From assembly GCA_946478985.1 (NCBI GenBank), contig CAMLDZ010000019.1:1-37808 (forward strand): a stretch of DNA of 37,808 nt, read 5' to 3'. Below the pieces are notes generated by a model, which was given only the letters and a program-made list of their open reading frames with translations, had not been told where the DNA came from and searched no databases. Position 1 is the first letter of the stretch. Each line of letters opens with the position of its first letter. The DNA comes from an uncultured Solimonas sp. (GTDB taxonomy: Bacteria; Pseudomonadota; Gammaproteobacteria; Nevskiales; Nevskiaceae). Position numbers and translations under genes: made by a program. Below, piece after piece: positions 6,864 through 14,495 of the stretch.

Positions 6864-8219
6864 TCAGGCACCGACCTCGCTGAGGCGGATGCTGCGCTGC
6901 ACCTGGAGCTGGAAGCGGCCGCGGCCGGTCTTGTCCAGACGCAGGAAATCGCAGCGTTCGCCGAGGCGGCGGTTGAGCAGGGCCAGCCGTGCTTCGAGGT
7001 TGTCGCTGATGTCCGGCAGTCGCAGTGACGCGTCCAGCCGCAGCTCGCGATTGCTGAAATCGCGGCGACCGGCGGCGTCGTAGTCGCGCAACAGCTTCCA
7101 CAGAATCGCGCCGGCGACGCCTTTGATCAGGTATTGCTCGTCGACGAAGATGCTGTCGTCCTCGACGTAGCGGCGGATCGTCACCGCGGTGCCGGCGGCC
7201 GGCGGCGCGGCAGCTTCGCCGCCGGCTGCTGCGGTTTCCGTGGCCTCATCCTCCTGCCAGCGCTCGAGCGCAGTCGACAGCTGAGCGGCGAGGGCGGCCA
7301 GAGCGTCCTCCTCGTCATAGCCGAAGCGGCGCTGCTGCAGGCTTTCGACGAACAACGCGCCCAACAGGCGGGCGCCGGCGACGATCGGTACCGCCAGCTG
7401 GCTTTGCGCATCGCCCAGGCCCGGATACGGGATCTCCTTCTGCAGCAATTCGTTCAGGCCGCGCTGGGCCGCGTGCTGCCGCTGCGCGCGCCCATAGGCG
7501 TATTCGGTGCTGGCGTACGACAGACGGATCGGAACGCGGTGCGCAGCGGCGACGCCGATCACTCCGTCACCGAGCGCGATCTCGGAGCCAACGCCGGACT
7601 GCGGATAGCCATGACTGGCGACGGTGTACAGCCGGTCGCCGGCGGCGTCGAGCATCAGCAGCATCGCGTGGTCGATGCAGAAGGCGCTGGCCAGGGTTGC
7701 CATCAGGGTGTCGAGCAGGTTTTCGAAGCTGTCGGCGGCGGCGAGCGCTTCGCTGCTGCGGCGTACGGCGGCCAGCAGATTGCGCTGCGCCGGTGCGGGT
7801 GTGGTGACGATGCCGTCTACCGCTTCGATCGCGCGGACCCGATAGAGATCGGCGCCGCGCAGCTTGAACACGCCGCTCATGCCGGTATGCGAGGCGATGC
7901 CGGCCAGCCGTGCCCGCAGACGCTCGAACAACGGGCCTTCGAGTTCCGTGCGCAGGTAGTCGAGTTGCAGCCGGTAGCTGGCACCGGTCGCGGCATGCGT
8001 CACGTAGAGCATGGCCTGCGGCCAGGCCAGGATGTTCTCGCGGGTTTTGTTGAAGAACTGGAAGGTCAGCGCGACGTGCTGCGCATCGACGTACTCGGCG
8101 TGCGAAACCAGCGTGACGTTCGGCGTGCCGTCGGCGGCGACGGTCGCGATCGCGCAGGGAATCGCGCTGTCGAGCGCATCGCGGATCGCATCGACGTCCA
8201 CCATGGTGCCGCCGCTCAC
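6864..8219 (-). CDS. Fusion: FMN-binding split barrel + GAF + C-terminal basic domain
   Basis: A 451-aa multidomain protein. Residues ~10-135 resemble the pyridoxamine-phosphate-oxidase split barrel (CAIATVAADGTPNVTLVS, VALTFQFFNKTREN). Residues ~165-310 form a GAF domain (IDHAMLLMLDAAGDRLYTVASHGYP, AVPIVAGARLLGALFVES). After an Ala/Pro/Glu linker, residues ~345-451 (IRRYVEDDSIFVDEQYLIKGVAGAILWKLL, then FSNRELRLD) resemble a winged-helix-like module found after GAF in other bacterial proteins. The likely GTG start at 8219 overlaps the upstream stop as GTGA, suggesting translational coupling; ATG at 8204 is an alternative. Redox or flavin sensing is inference. No histidine kinase or cyclase domain is present. 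Confidence 0.75.
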   Translation of the reverse strand: MSGGTMVDVDAIRDALDSAIPCAIATVAADGTPNVTLVSHAEYVDAQHVALTFQFFNKTRENILAWPQAMLYVTHAATGASYRLQLDYLRTELEGPLFERLRARLAGIASHTGMSGVFKLRGADLYRVRAIEAVDGIVTTPAPAQRNLLAAVRRSSEALAAADSFENLLDTLMATLASAFCIDHAMLLMLDAAGDRLYTVASHGYPQSGVGSEIALGDGVIGVAAAHRVPIRLSYASTEYAYGRAQRQHAAQRGLNELLQKEIPYPGLGDAQSQLAVPIVAGARLLGALFVESLQQRRFGYDEEDALAALAAQLSTALERWQEDEATETAAAGGEAAAPPAAGTAVTIRRYVEDDSIFVDEQYLIKGVAGAILWKLLRDYDAAGRRDFSNRELRLDASLRLPDISDNLEARLALLNRRLGERCDFLRLDKTGRGRFQLQVQRSIRLSEVGA

Positions 8220-8695
8220 AAGCGCGCTCCGGCCGCAGGTCCAGGCGTCTGCTCGAACGCCGAGCTGATGGTGAAATGCAGCGCCGCGGCGGCCTCCGGG
8301 CTACCGCGGACCAGCCCGTGCGCCAGCGCGCGATCGAAGCCCAGCGTTTGCACCTGATCCAGAAAGCTCTCGATATGCGCGGCCACCGTGGCTTCGCTGC
8401 CGGGCGGTGCGTCGATGCGCCGTGCATCCTCGCCCTTGAGCTGCAGGGTCTGATTGGTGAGCGTGTCGCTGAACACCACGGCGATGCGACCGGATTGCGC
8501 GGCGTGCATGAGCACCGCGGCGGCTTGGCGCGGGTGCAGCAGCACGATGAGACTGCGATGGTCATCGCCGACTTCGCAGCCCAGCGCGCGCGACATCGCC
8601 GGGCGCCGCTGCGGATCGAAGGCAGCGGCGTAGATCGAGCAAGGGCCGCAGATGAAAGCGATCTGCTCGGCAGTCAGGACGGGTGCGACAGACAT
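8216..8695 (-). CDS. Pyridoxamine 5'-phosphate oxidase-like (split-barrel) protein
   Basis: A 159-aa protein. FICGPCSIYAAAFDPQRRPAMSRALGCEV is the first beta pair of the general stress/PNPOx-like split barrel, and LIVLLHPRQAAAVLMHAAQSGRIAVVFSDTLTNQTLQLKG continues the barrel. It probably binds FMN, F420 or a related cofactor; the reaction is unknown. The start at 8695 (MSVAPVL) is preferred over 8719. It overlaps the GAF fusion gene by 4 bp and lies 27 bp after the PGPGW gene, so the three are likely cotranscribed. Confidence 0.72.
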   Translation of the reverse strand: MSVAPVLTAEQIAFICGPCSIYAAAFDPQRRPAMSRALGCEVGDDHRSLIVLLHPRQAAAVLMHAAQSGRIAVVFSDTLTNQTLQLKGEDARRIDAPPGSEATVAAHIESFLDQVQTLGFDRALAHGLVRGSPEAAAALHFTISSAFEQTPGPAAGARL

Positions 8696-8722
8696 GTGCC
8701 GATCATAGCCGGCGCGCAATGC

Positions 8723-9028
8723 TCAAGGCCGGCGCCAACTCCGCCACAGATGACGCAGCTGCCGCTCGCTCGCGTCGAGTGCCCGCGCCACGCCGCGCGA
8801 TTCGCCCGCCATCATCGCCAGGCCGACAGCGACGATCAGCATGCCCGGCCCTGGCGCCGGCATCAGGATTACGCCGATCACGACGATCAGCGCGCCAGCA
8901 CCGAGAAGCAGGGCACGCAAGGCGCCGCTGCTGCGGTTCTGCTGACGACGCGCGTAGTACTGCTCGAAGCGCTCACCGGCCGGGGCCCGGCGCAGGTGTT
9001 GCCAGTTGGCCTTCAGGGTCTCGAACAT
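8723..9028 (-). CDS. PGPGW-type small membrane protein
   Basis: A 101-aa inner-membrane protein. A basic N-terminal part (FETLKANWQHLRRAPAGERFEQYYARR) leads to a hydrophobic stretch at residues ~38-75 with the family motif MPAPGPGMLIVAVGLAMMAGES between two membrane segments. The C-terminus is basic and cytoplasmic. The Pro-Gly-Pro-Gly turn identifies PF09656; the role is unknown. Transcribed in line with deaD upstream and the split-barrel genes downstream. Confidence 0.85.
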   Translation of the reverse strand: MFETLKANWQHLRRAPAGERFEQYYARRQQNRSSGALRALLLGAGALIVVIGVILMPAPGPGMLIVAVGLAMMAGESRGVARALDASERQLRHLWRSWRRP

Positions 9029-9052
9029 GGATTGCTCGCGGGATTGCTCGCG
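9029..9052. repeat. 12-bp tandem repeat just before the PGPGW gene start
   Basis: GGATTGCTCGCG occurs twice head to tail (9029-9040, 9041-9052), with a partial third copy (GGATGGCTC at 9052-9060). It fills the ribosome-binding region of the minus-strand gene starting at 9028. A change in copy number would alter the spacing of its leader. Confidence 0.75.
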
Positions 9053-9066
9053 GATGGCTCAGCGGA

Positions 9067-9083
9067 CACTCGGAAGCCGAGTG
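9067..9083 (-). terminator. Small hairpin between deaD and the PGPGW gene
   Basis: CACTCGG (9067-9073) and CCGAGTG (9077-9083) form a 7-bp stem about 50 bases after the deaD stop. No T run follows, so it may be an attenuating or mRNA-stabilising hairpin rather than a full terminator. Confidence 0.35.
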
Positions 9084-9133
9084 CCATCCATGCTGCCCGA
9101 TCTCGATGAACCGCCAACGAATCGGCGCGAGCC

Positions 9134-11032
9134 TCAGCGCCGCTTCGGCGGCTTGCCGACCGGCCGACCCAGCCGCGGCGGGGCGCCACGATGCGGTGGC
9201 TTGCCGTCGTGCGACGGGCGGCGCACCGGCGGCGCCGCGACCGCGTCGCCGGCGCGGCTGATCTGCAGCTGACGACCGCAAACCCAGGCCTTCTGCAGGT
9301 CGCGGAAGATGTTCTTCGGCATGCCCTCCGGCAGCTCGACCAGGCTGTGGTCGTCGAAGATCTCGACACGGCCGATGTTGGCGCTGTCGAGCCCGGCCTC
9401 GTTGGCGATCGCGCCGACGATGTTGCCCGGCTTGACCTTGTGCTGATGGCCGACCTCGATGCGGTAGGTCTCCATGCCCGGGGTCGGTGCGGCGGGTTTG
9501 CGCGGCTTGTCCCGGGCCGGCCGCGGCGCCTCCTCGGCATCGCGCGGCGTCGCGCGCGGCGAGTCTTCAGGCATGCGCCGCTGCGGCACCGCGCTGCGCT
9601 CTTCGCGGGCCTTGAACGGGTTGGCGCCGGCCTTGTCCGAAGGCGTGGCGGTCGAGCTCGCCGCGGACCGCGGCGCCGGACGCGGCGGCATGTCGTCCTT
9701 GTGGAGCAGCAGCGGCGTGTCTCCCTGCAGCAGCTGTGCGAGCGCAGCCGCAATCTGCGCGGCCGGCACGCCGTGCTCGGCTTCGTAGCTGTCGACCAGC
9801 GTGCGGAAGGGCTTGAGATCGGCCGATCCCGCCAGCGCCTCAGCGATCTTCTGCTTGAAGCGGGCGACACGCTGGTCATTGACGGCACCGATCGTCGGCA
9901 AGTCCATCGGCGTGATCGGCTGGCGCGTGGTGCGCTCGATCAGCCTCAGCAGGTGGCGCTCGCGCGGCGCCACGAAGAGGATCGCCTCACCCGAGCGGCC
10001 GGCGCGGCCCGTACGGCCGATGCGGTGCACGTAGCTTTCCGGATCGGTCGGGATGTCGTAGTTGATGACATGGCCGATGCGCTCGACGTCGAGACCGCGG
10101 GCGGCGATGTCGGTGGCGATGACGATATCGATCTCGCCGCTCTTGAGCTTGGCGACGGTGCGTTCGCGCGCCTTCTGCTCCATGTCGCCGTTGAGCGCCG
10201 AGGCGGCGAAGCCACGCGCCTCGAGCTTTTCGGCCAGTTCCACTGTCTCCGCCTTGGTGCGGACGAAGATCAGCAATCCGTCGAATTCCTCGACTTCGAG
10301 AATGCGTGTCAGCGCATCGAGCTTGTTGAGGCCGGCCACCATCCAGTAACGCTGGCGGATGTTGACGGCAGTGGTGGTCTTGGCGGCGATCTGCACCTCC
10401 ACCGGTTGGCGCAGGTAGGTCTGCGCGATGCGGCGGATCGGCGGCGGCATCGTCGCCGAGAACAGCGCCACCTGCCGCGTCTCCGGCGTCTGTTGGAGGA
10501 TCGCCTCGATGTCTTCGATGAAGCCCATCTTCAGCATCTCGTCGGCTTCGTCGAGGACCAGATAGCGCAGCGCGCTGAGGTCCAGCGTGCCGCGCTTGAT
10601 GTGATCGAGCACGCGGCCGGGCGTGCCGACCACGACATGCACGCCGCGACGCAGCGCCGCCAGCTGCGGGCCGTAGCTCTGACCGCCGTAGATCGGCAGC
10701 ACATGGAAGCCGGGCATCTGCGCGGCGTAGCGCTGGAAGGCTTCGGCGACCTGGATCGCCAGTTCGCGCGTCGGCGCCAGCACCAGCGTCTGCGGCAGGC
10801 GCTGTGCGAGGTCCAGGCCGGACAGGATGGGCAGCGCGAAAGCGGCGGTCTTGCCGGTGCCGGTCTGGGCCTGGCCGAGCACGTCGCGGCCTGCGAGCAG
10901 GTGGGGAATCGTCTGCGCCTGGATCGGCGAGGGATTCTCGTAGCCGATCGACAGCAGGGCGTTCAGAACCGGCTCGGATAGCTCCAGGTCAAGGAAGCTG
11001 AGCGGCGTATCAGAGGGAGAAGACGTCGACAT
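9134..11032 (-). CDS. deaD: DEAD-box ATP-dependent RNA helicase (DeaD/CsdA type)
   Basis: An RNA helicase that helps ribosome assembly and mRNA unwinding, especially in the cold. 632 aa. The helicase core has FLDLELSEPVLNALLSIGYENPSPIQ (Q motif), AQTGTGKT (residues 55-62), PTRELA, GTPGRVLDH, VLDEADEM (DEAD at 161-164), SAT, ATDIAARGLDVERIGHVINYD and HRIGRTGRAGR. After the core, TYRIEVGHQHKVKPGNIVGAIANEAGLDSANIG is a DbpA-type RNA-binding domain, and the tail is Arg/Pro/Lys rich. An upstream in-frame TTG at 11038 is possible, but ATG at 11032 is preferred. A long opposite-strand ORF here is a shadow. Confidence 0.95.
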   Translation of the reverse strand: MSTSSPSDTPLSFLDLELSEPVLNALLSIGYENPSPIQAQTIPHLLAGRDVLGQAQTGTGKTAAFALPILSGLDLAQRLPQTLVLAPTRELAIQVAEAFQRYAAQMPGFHVLPIYGGQSYGPQLAALRRGVHVVVGTPGRVLDHIKRGTLDLSALRYLVLDEADEMLKMGFIEDIEAILQQTPETRQVALFSATMPPPIRRIAQTYLRQPVEVQIAAKTTTAVNIRQRYWMVAGLNKLDALTRILEVEEFDGLLIFVRTKAETVELAEKLEARGFAASALNGDMEQKARERTVAKLKSGEIDIVIATDIAARGLDVERIGHVINYDIPTDPESYVHRIGRTGRAGRSGEAILFVAPRERHLLRLIERTTRQPITPMDLPTIGAVNDQRVARFKQKIAEALAGSADLKPFRTLVDSYEAEHGVPAAQIAAALAQLLQGDTPLLLHKDDMPPRPAPRSAASSTATPSDKAGANPFKAREERSAVPQRRMPEDSPRATPRDAEEAPRPARDKPRKPAAPTPGMETYRIEVGHQHKVKPGNIVGAIANEAGLDSANIGRVEIFDDHSLVELPEGMPKNIFRDLQKAWVCGRQLQISRAGDAVAAPPVRRPSHDGKPPHRGAPPRLGRPVGKPPKRR

Positions 11033-11132
11033 TGGCAAGAAACCTCAGGGGAAGGCCAGTGACGAAACGGCATCGACCCGGCAAAAGGGCGGGGATTCTA
11101 CTGCCTGCGCCGCCGCGCTGCTGGCGACGTGC

Positions 11133-11855
11133 TCACCAGATCGTGCGCTGCGGCAACAGGCCGCGCAACTCGGCTTGGCTCAGGTCGCGCCATTTGCCGC
11201 TTTTCAGGGCGCCCAGCTCGATGTTGACGATACGCACGCGCTGCAGACGGCGCACCTTGTAGTCGAAGGCTTCGCACATGCGGCGGATCTGCCGGTTGAG
11301 GCCCTGCTGGAGGACGATGCGGAACTGCTGGTGGCCGAGCCGGTCGACACGACACGGCAGCGTCGTTGCGCTCAAGCCGGGCAGATAGACGCCGCGGGCC
11401 ATGCCGGCGAGAAACTCCACCGTCAGCGGACGGTCGACGGTGACGTGGTATTCCTTCTCATGGCCGTTCTCGGCGCGCAGGATTTCGTTGACGATGTCGC
11501 CATTGCTGGTCAGCAGGATCAGGCCGTCGGAGTCCTTGTCGAGGCGGCCGATCGGAAAGATCCGTTCGCGATGACCGATGAAGTCGACGATGTTGCCCTG
11601 CACGTGACGCTCGGTGGTGCAGGTGATGCCGACCGGCTTGTTAAGAGCGATATAGACGCGCTGCCGGCGGTGCTCGGCGTCGCGCGCGCGGCCCTGCACC
11701 AGCTGGCCGTCGACCCGGACCTCGTCGCCATCCGCGACCTGGGTGCCCAGTTCAGGGACGCGGCCATTGATGGTGACGCGGCCGCGCGCGATCCAGTCGT
11801 CTGCCTCGCGGCGCGAGCAGATCCCGGTTTCGCTGATGTATTTGTTGAGGCGGAT
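11133..11855 (-). CDS. rluF: 23S rRNA pseudouridine synthase, RluF type; S4 domain lacks a standard start
   Basis: Converts uridine to pseudouridine in 23S rRNA (position 2604 in E. coli for RluF). The reading frame from 11855 gives an S4 RNA-binding domain beginning RLNKYISETGICSRREADDW, then the catalytic domain with GRLDKDSDGLILLTSNGD (catalytic Asp in RLDKDS), HEKEYHVTVD and QGLNRQIRRMCEAF, ending WRDLSQAELRGLL. The match is closest to RluF. No in-frame ATG, GTG or TTG precedes the S4 domain after the upstream TGA. The codon where family members begin (MRLNK) is ATC at 11853-11855. The first standard start is a GTG at 11699, which would remove the S4 domain. The ATC could be a rare start codon, a point mutation or a sequencing error. 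Confidence 0.85.
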   Translation of the reverse strand: MRLNKYISETGICSRREADDWIARGRVTINGRVPELGTQVADGDEVRVDGQLVQGRARDAEHRRQRVYIALNKPVGITCTTERHVQGNIVDFIGHRERIFPIGRLDKDSDGLILLTSNGDIVNEILRAENGHEKEYHVTVDRPLTVEFLAGMARGVYLPGLSATTLPCRVDRLGHQQFRIVLQQGLNRQIRRMCEAFDYKVRRLQRVRIVNIELGALKSGKWRDLSQAELRGLLPQRTIW

Positions 11856-11994
11856 GGCGACGGGCCCGGCGAAGTCAGCCCGGCATGCTAAGGGAGCGCC
11901 TTGCGCATCGCCAGCGTAGGGCCGGCTGCCGGGTCAGCCCGCATTCACGGCCTCCCGCCCAGCATCGATTCACACACTCTGTCTTTATGGGCCG

Positions 11995-13032
11995 ATGAAG
12001 CCACCTGCGATCCTGAGCAAGCTGATCGCGCGCCGCGCGCGCTGGATGCCGTGGTTCAACCGTATCGTCACGGCGTCGTTCGTTGCGCTGATCCTGTGGC
12101 TGCTGGTATCGCGGGCGCAATCGATCGAATGGGACAAGGTCGGCGCCGCGCTGCAGGAGATGCAATGGCAAACCCTGGCCATCGCCGGCGTCTTCGTGCT
12201 GCTCAGCTACTTGCTCTACGGGGTCATCGACTGGTTTGCGCGCATCTACACCCGCAAGGTCGGCCGGCTTCGACAGCTGGCGATCGCCGTGGTCTGCTAC
12301 GCCTTCAACCTCAATCTCGGCTCGCTGATCGGCAGCGTCGGCTTTCGCTACCGCCTGTACGCGCGGCACAAGGTGCCGGCGTCGACGGTGGCGCAGATCG
12401 TCGCGCTGGCCTTGCTGACCAACTGGAGCGGCTACTGCCTGCTGGCCGGCGTGCTGTTCGCGGGGCGCTTCGTCGCGCTGCCGCAGGGATGGGAACTGGG
12501 CGAGACCGGACTGCAGGTCTTTGGCATCGGCATGTTGCTGGTGCTGGCGAGCTACATCGGCCTGTGCGCGCGCCTGCGGTCGCGGCCCCTGCGGTTTCGA
12601 GGCCGCGAGCTGCCGTTGCCGGGCTGGCGCATGGCCTTGTTGCAGATCGTCGCCTCGTCGGCCAACTGGCTGGCGATCGCCGGCGTGATCTACGTGCTCT
12701 TGCACGAGCATGTCAGCTACGGCGCGGTGTTGGCGGCATTCCTGCTCAGCAGCGTCGCCGGTGCGATGGCGCATGTGCCGGGCGGGCTCGGCGTGCTGGA
12801 GGCGGTCTTCTTCGCCTTGCTGGGTGGCAGCGTGCCGCAGCACGAACTGTTGGCTGGCCTGCTGGCATTTCGCGCCATTTACTATCTGGTTCCGCTGCTG
12901 CTGGCGGTATTGCTCTACGGCTGGCTGGAATGGCGGGCTCCCGGCCGGCTTGCGCATTCGCGCAAGGCCAGGGGCTCCCGATCGCGGCGGGCGCGGCGGC
13001 GCCAGGCGCTGCGCGAGGCCCACGAAAACTAG
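11995..13032 (+). CDS. Integral membrane protein, YbhN/lysylphosphatidylglycerol-synthase-like (UPF0104)
   Basis: A 345-aa polytopic membrane protein. Hydrophobic helices include IVTASFVALILWLLVS, LAIAGVFVLLSYLLYGVID, VFGIGMLLVLASYIGL and LVPLLLAVLLYGWLEW. The conserved GSLIGSVGFRYRLYARHKV block and AHVPGGLGVLEAVFFALLG are landmarks of the MprF-type membrane (flippase-like) domain. The soluble aminoacyl-transferase domain of MprF is absent, and the tail is short and very basic (SRSRRARRRQ). It may move or flip a lipid-linked compound; the substrate is unknown. Divergent from rluF. Confidence 0.85.
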   Translation: MKPPAILSKLIARRARWMPWFNRIVTASFVALILWLLVSRAQSIEWDKVGAALQEMQWQTLAIAGVFVLLSYLLYGVIDWFARIYTRKVGRLRQLAIAVVCYAFNLNLGSLIGSVGFRYRLYARHKVPASTVAQIVALALLTNWSGYCLLAGVLFAGRFVALPQGWELGETGLQVFGIGMLLVLASYIGLCARLRSRPLRFRGRELPLPGWRMALLQIVASSANWLAIAGVIYVLLHEHVSYGAVLAAFLLSSVAGAMAHVPGGLGVLEAVFFALLGGSVPQHELLAGLLAFRAIYYLVPLLLAVLLYGWLEWRAPGRLAHSRKARGSRSRRARRRQALREAHEN

Positions 13033-13126
13033 AAGCGGCGCAACGACTCCACCGCGTGGCGGGTCGCGGGCGGCGGTGGCAGGATGCGTGAACGGCCAGC
13101 AGAGCCGGAGACCGGAGGAACTCCCG

Positions 13127-13540
13127 ATGAAACGCATTCTGTATGGAGCCGCCGTGGCCGTGTCGGCGGCGGCCCTGTTCGGCTGTGCCAGTTCCGGCCC
13201 GGCTGCGGATGGCAAGCCGAGTCTGCAATCCCTGCTCGCCGAGCGCGGGTTCAAGCTGGGTAAGGAAGTCAGCTCGATCGAGGACTACCGGATCAACGGC
13301 TGGAACGGTGTCGATTCGCAACACCTGATCTTCGACGCCGGCCCCGGCCGCAACTATCTGGTGACGACGCAGATGCCATGCAATGGACTGCTGTCGGCCG
13401 AGCAGATCGCGTTCACGTCCACCCTCAACCAGCTCAGCCGGCTCGACAAGCTATTGGTGCAGGACGCTGGCTTCACCACCAACTGTCCCATCAAGGAACT
13501 GCATGCACTCGACAAGATCGAAAAACCGGGCAAGTCCTGA
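13127..13540 (+). CDS. DUF6491-like lipoprotein
   Basis: A 137-aa lipoprotein. The signal peptide ends in the lipobox LFGC (Cys at residue 20). The mature part contains the family blocks YRINGWNGVDSQHLIFDAGPGRNYLVTT, MPCNGLLSAEQIAFTS, and LVQDAGFTTNCPIKELHALDKI, with two Cys that could form a disulfide. This pattern matches DUF6491, common in Xanthomonadales-related bacteria and of unknown role. An excellent GGAGGAA site precedes the ATG at 13127. Its 3' end overlaps the next lipoprotein by 38 bp. Confidence 0.8.
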   Translation: MKRILYGAAVAVSAAALFGCASSGPAADGKPSLQSLLAERGFKLGKEVSSIEDYRINGWNGVDSQHLIFDAGPGRNYLVTTQMPCNGLLSAEQIAFTSTLNQLSRLDKLLVQDAGFTTNCPIKELHALDKIEKPGKS

Positions 13541-14048
13541 GCGGGGGAGTGCCTGGGCCCGTGTCGCTGGCGCCGGCCTGTGCGTGCTGCTGGGTGCCTG
13601 CGCCACCGTGACCCCCTACCAGCAGCGGCATGACGGCCTGGGCTACGAGGAGCAGGTCCTCGAATCCACGCGCCTGCGCGTCAGTTTCACCGGCAGCAGC
13701 AAGACGCCGCGGGAAACCGTCGAGAACTATCTGCTGTACCGCGCGGCGGAGCTGACGCTGGCGCGCGGCTACGATTACTTCGTGATGGCCAGCAGCTCGA
13801 CGCAGGCGGGCCGCGATTCGTCGCCGACGCTGAGCTTCGGCATCGGCGGCTTCGGCTTCGGCTCGCGCAGCGGCGTTGGCCTGGGCGTGGGCACCAGCAC
13901 GGCGCCGGCCTCGGGGGTCGAGTACACCGCTCAGGCGGAGATTGTCCTGCGCAAGGGCGCCAAACCGGCCGACGATCCACGGGCTTTCAACGCCCGGGAG
14001 GTCCGCGAAAACCTCGAGTCCCGCATCGTCCGGCCCTCAGCATCCTGA
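13503..14048 (+). CDS. CC0125/CC1285-like lipoprotein
   Basis: A 181-aa lipoprotein. The N-terminus is basic (MHSTRSKNR), followed by a hydrophobic stretch ending in lipobox LLGAC. The mature part has VTPYQQRHDGLGYEEQVLEST, RAAELTLARGYDYFVMASSS, a Gly-rich segment around residue 120, and EYTAQAEIVLRKG, the layout of the CC0125/CC1285 lipoprotein family (function unknown). The start at 13503 is the only in-frame ATG that includes the signal peptide and lies within the last codons of the upstream gene, which suggests translational coupling. Confidence 0.78.
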   Translation: MHSTRSKNRASPERGSAWARVAGAGLCVLLGACATVTPYQQRHDGLGYEEQVLESTRLRVSFTGSSKTPRETVENYLLYRAAELTLARGYDYFVMASSSTQAGRDSSPTLSFGIGGFGFGSRSGVGLGVGTSTAPASGVEYTAQAEIVLRKGAKPADDPRAFNAREVRENLESRIVRPSAS

Positions 14049-14231
14049 TATCGGAAGGAAAAGTCGACAAATTGCACGGGCTCGTTTAGGCTGCATGCCG
14101 CAGTCGCCTCAAGCAGTGTTATCCGCGTGGTCGCATTCCACTTTCAGTGGACAGAATCGCCGATGCGTTCCTCTTGACCGTTTGCACCTCGCGGGCGGTC
14201 CGTCCCGCTAAATTTTGAAAGGAATGTATCA

Positions 14232-14444
14232 ATGAGCAATGTTTCGACCGGCACCGTGAAGTGGTTCAACGACGCCAAGGGCTTCGGCTTCATCACGCCG
14301 AGCGAGGGTGGTGAAGACCTCTTCGCGCACTTCAAGGAAATCCAGGGTTCGGGCTTCAAGACCCTCGCTGAAGGTCAGCGCGTCGAGTACAAGGCGGTCC
14401 GCGGCCCGAAGGGCATGCAGGCCACCCAGATCCGCGCGATCTAA
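14232..14444 (+). CDS. CspA-family cold-shock protein
   Basis: A 70-aa single OB-fold protein that binds RNA and single-stranded DNA. It shows [28 protein letters not shown] with the RNP1 motif KGFGFIT and an RNP2 variant DLFAHF (Ala where Val is usual), then [21 protein letters not shown]. Full length for the family. The 183-bp upstream gap leaves room for the long structured leader common to cold-shock mRNAs. A strong terminator follows. Confidence 0.95.
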   Translation: MSNVSTGTVKWFNDAKGFGFITPSEGGEDLFAHFKEIQGSGFKTLAEGQRVEYKAVRGPKGMQATQIRAI

Positions 14445-14462
14445 GCCGGTATCCAGCTGTAC

Positions 14463-14495
14463 AAAAAACCGCGGCCGAGGCCGCGGTTTTTTTTT
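14463..14495 (+). terminator. Rho-independent terminator of the cold-shock gene
   Basis: AAACCGCGGCC (14466-14476) pairs with GGCCGCGGTTT (14479-14489), giving a very GC-rich stem with a CGAG loop, followed by nine T (14487-14495). It lies about 20 bases after the stop. Confidence 0.95.

Noticed and set aside
9191..10981. A 596-residue open frame on the plus strand across deaD
   Set aside because: It is the mirror of a strongly coding helicase; the sequence has no family features, and long antisense frames are expected at this GC content.
11875..13254. A 459-residue minus-strand frame across the YbhN-like and lipoprotein genes
   Set aside because: Gln/Arg/Ala-rich with no membrane or domain pattern; the plus-strand genes explain the DNA.
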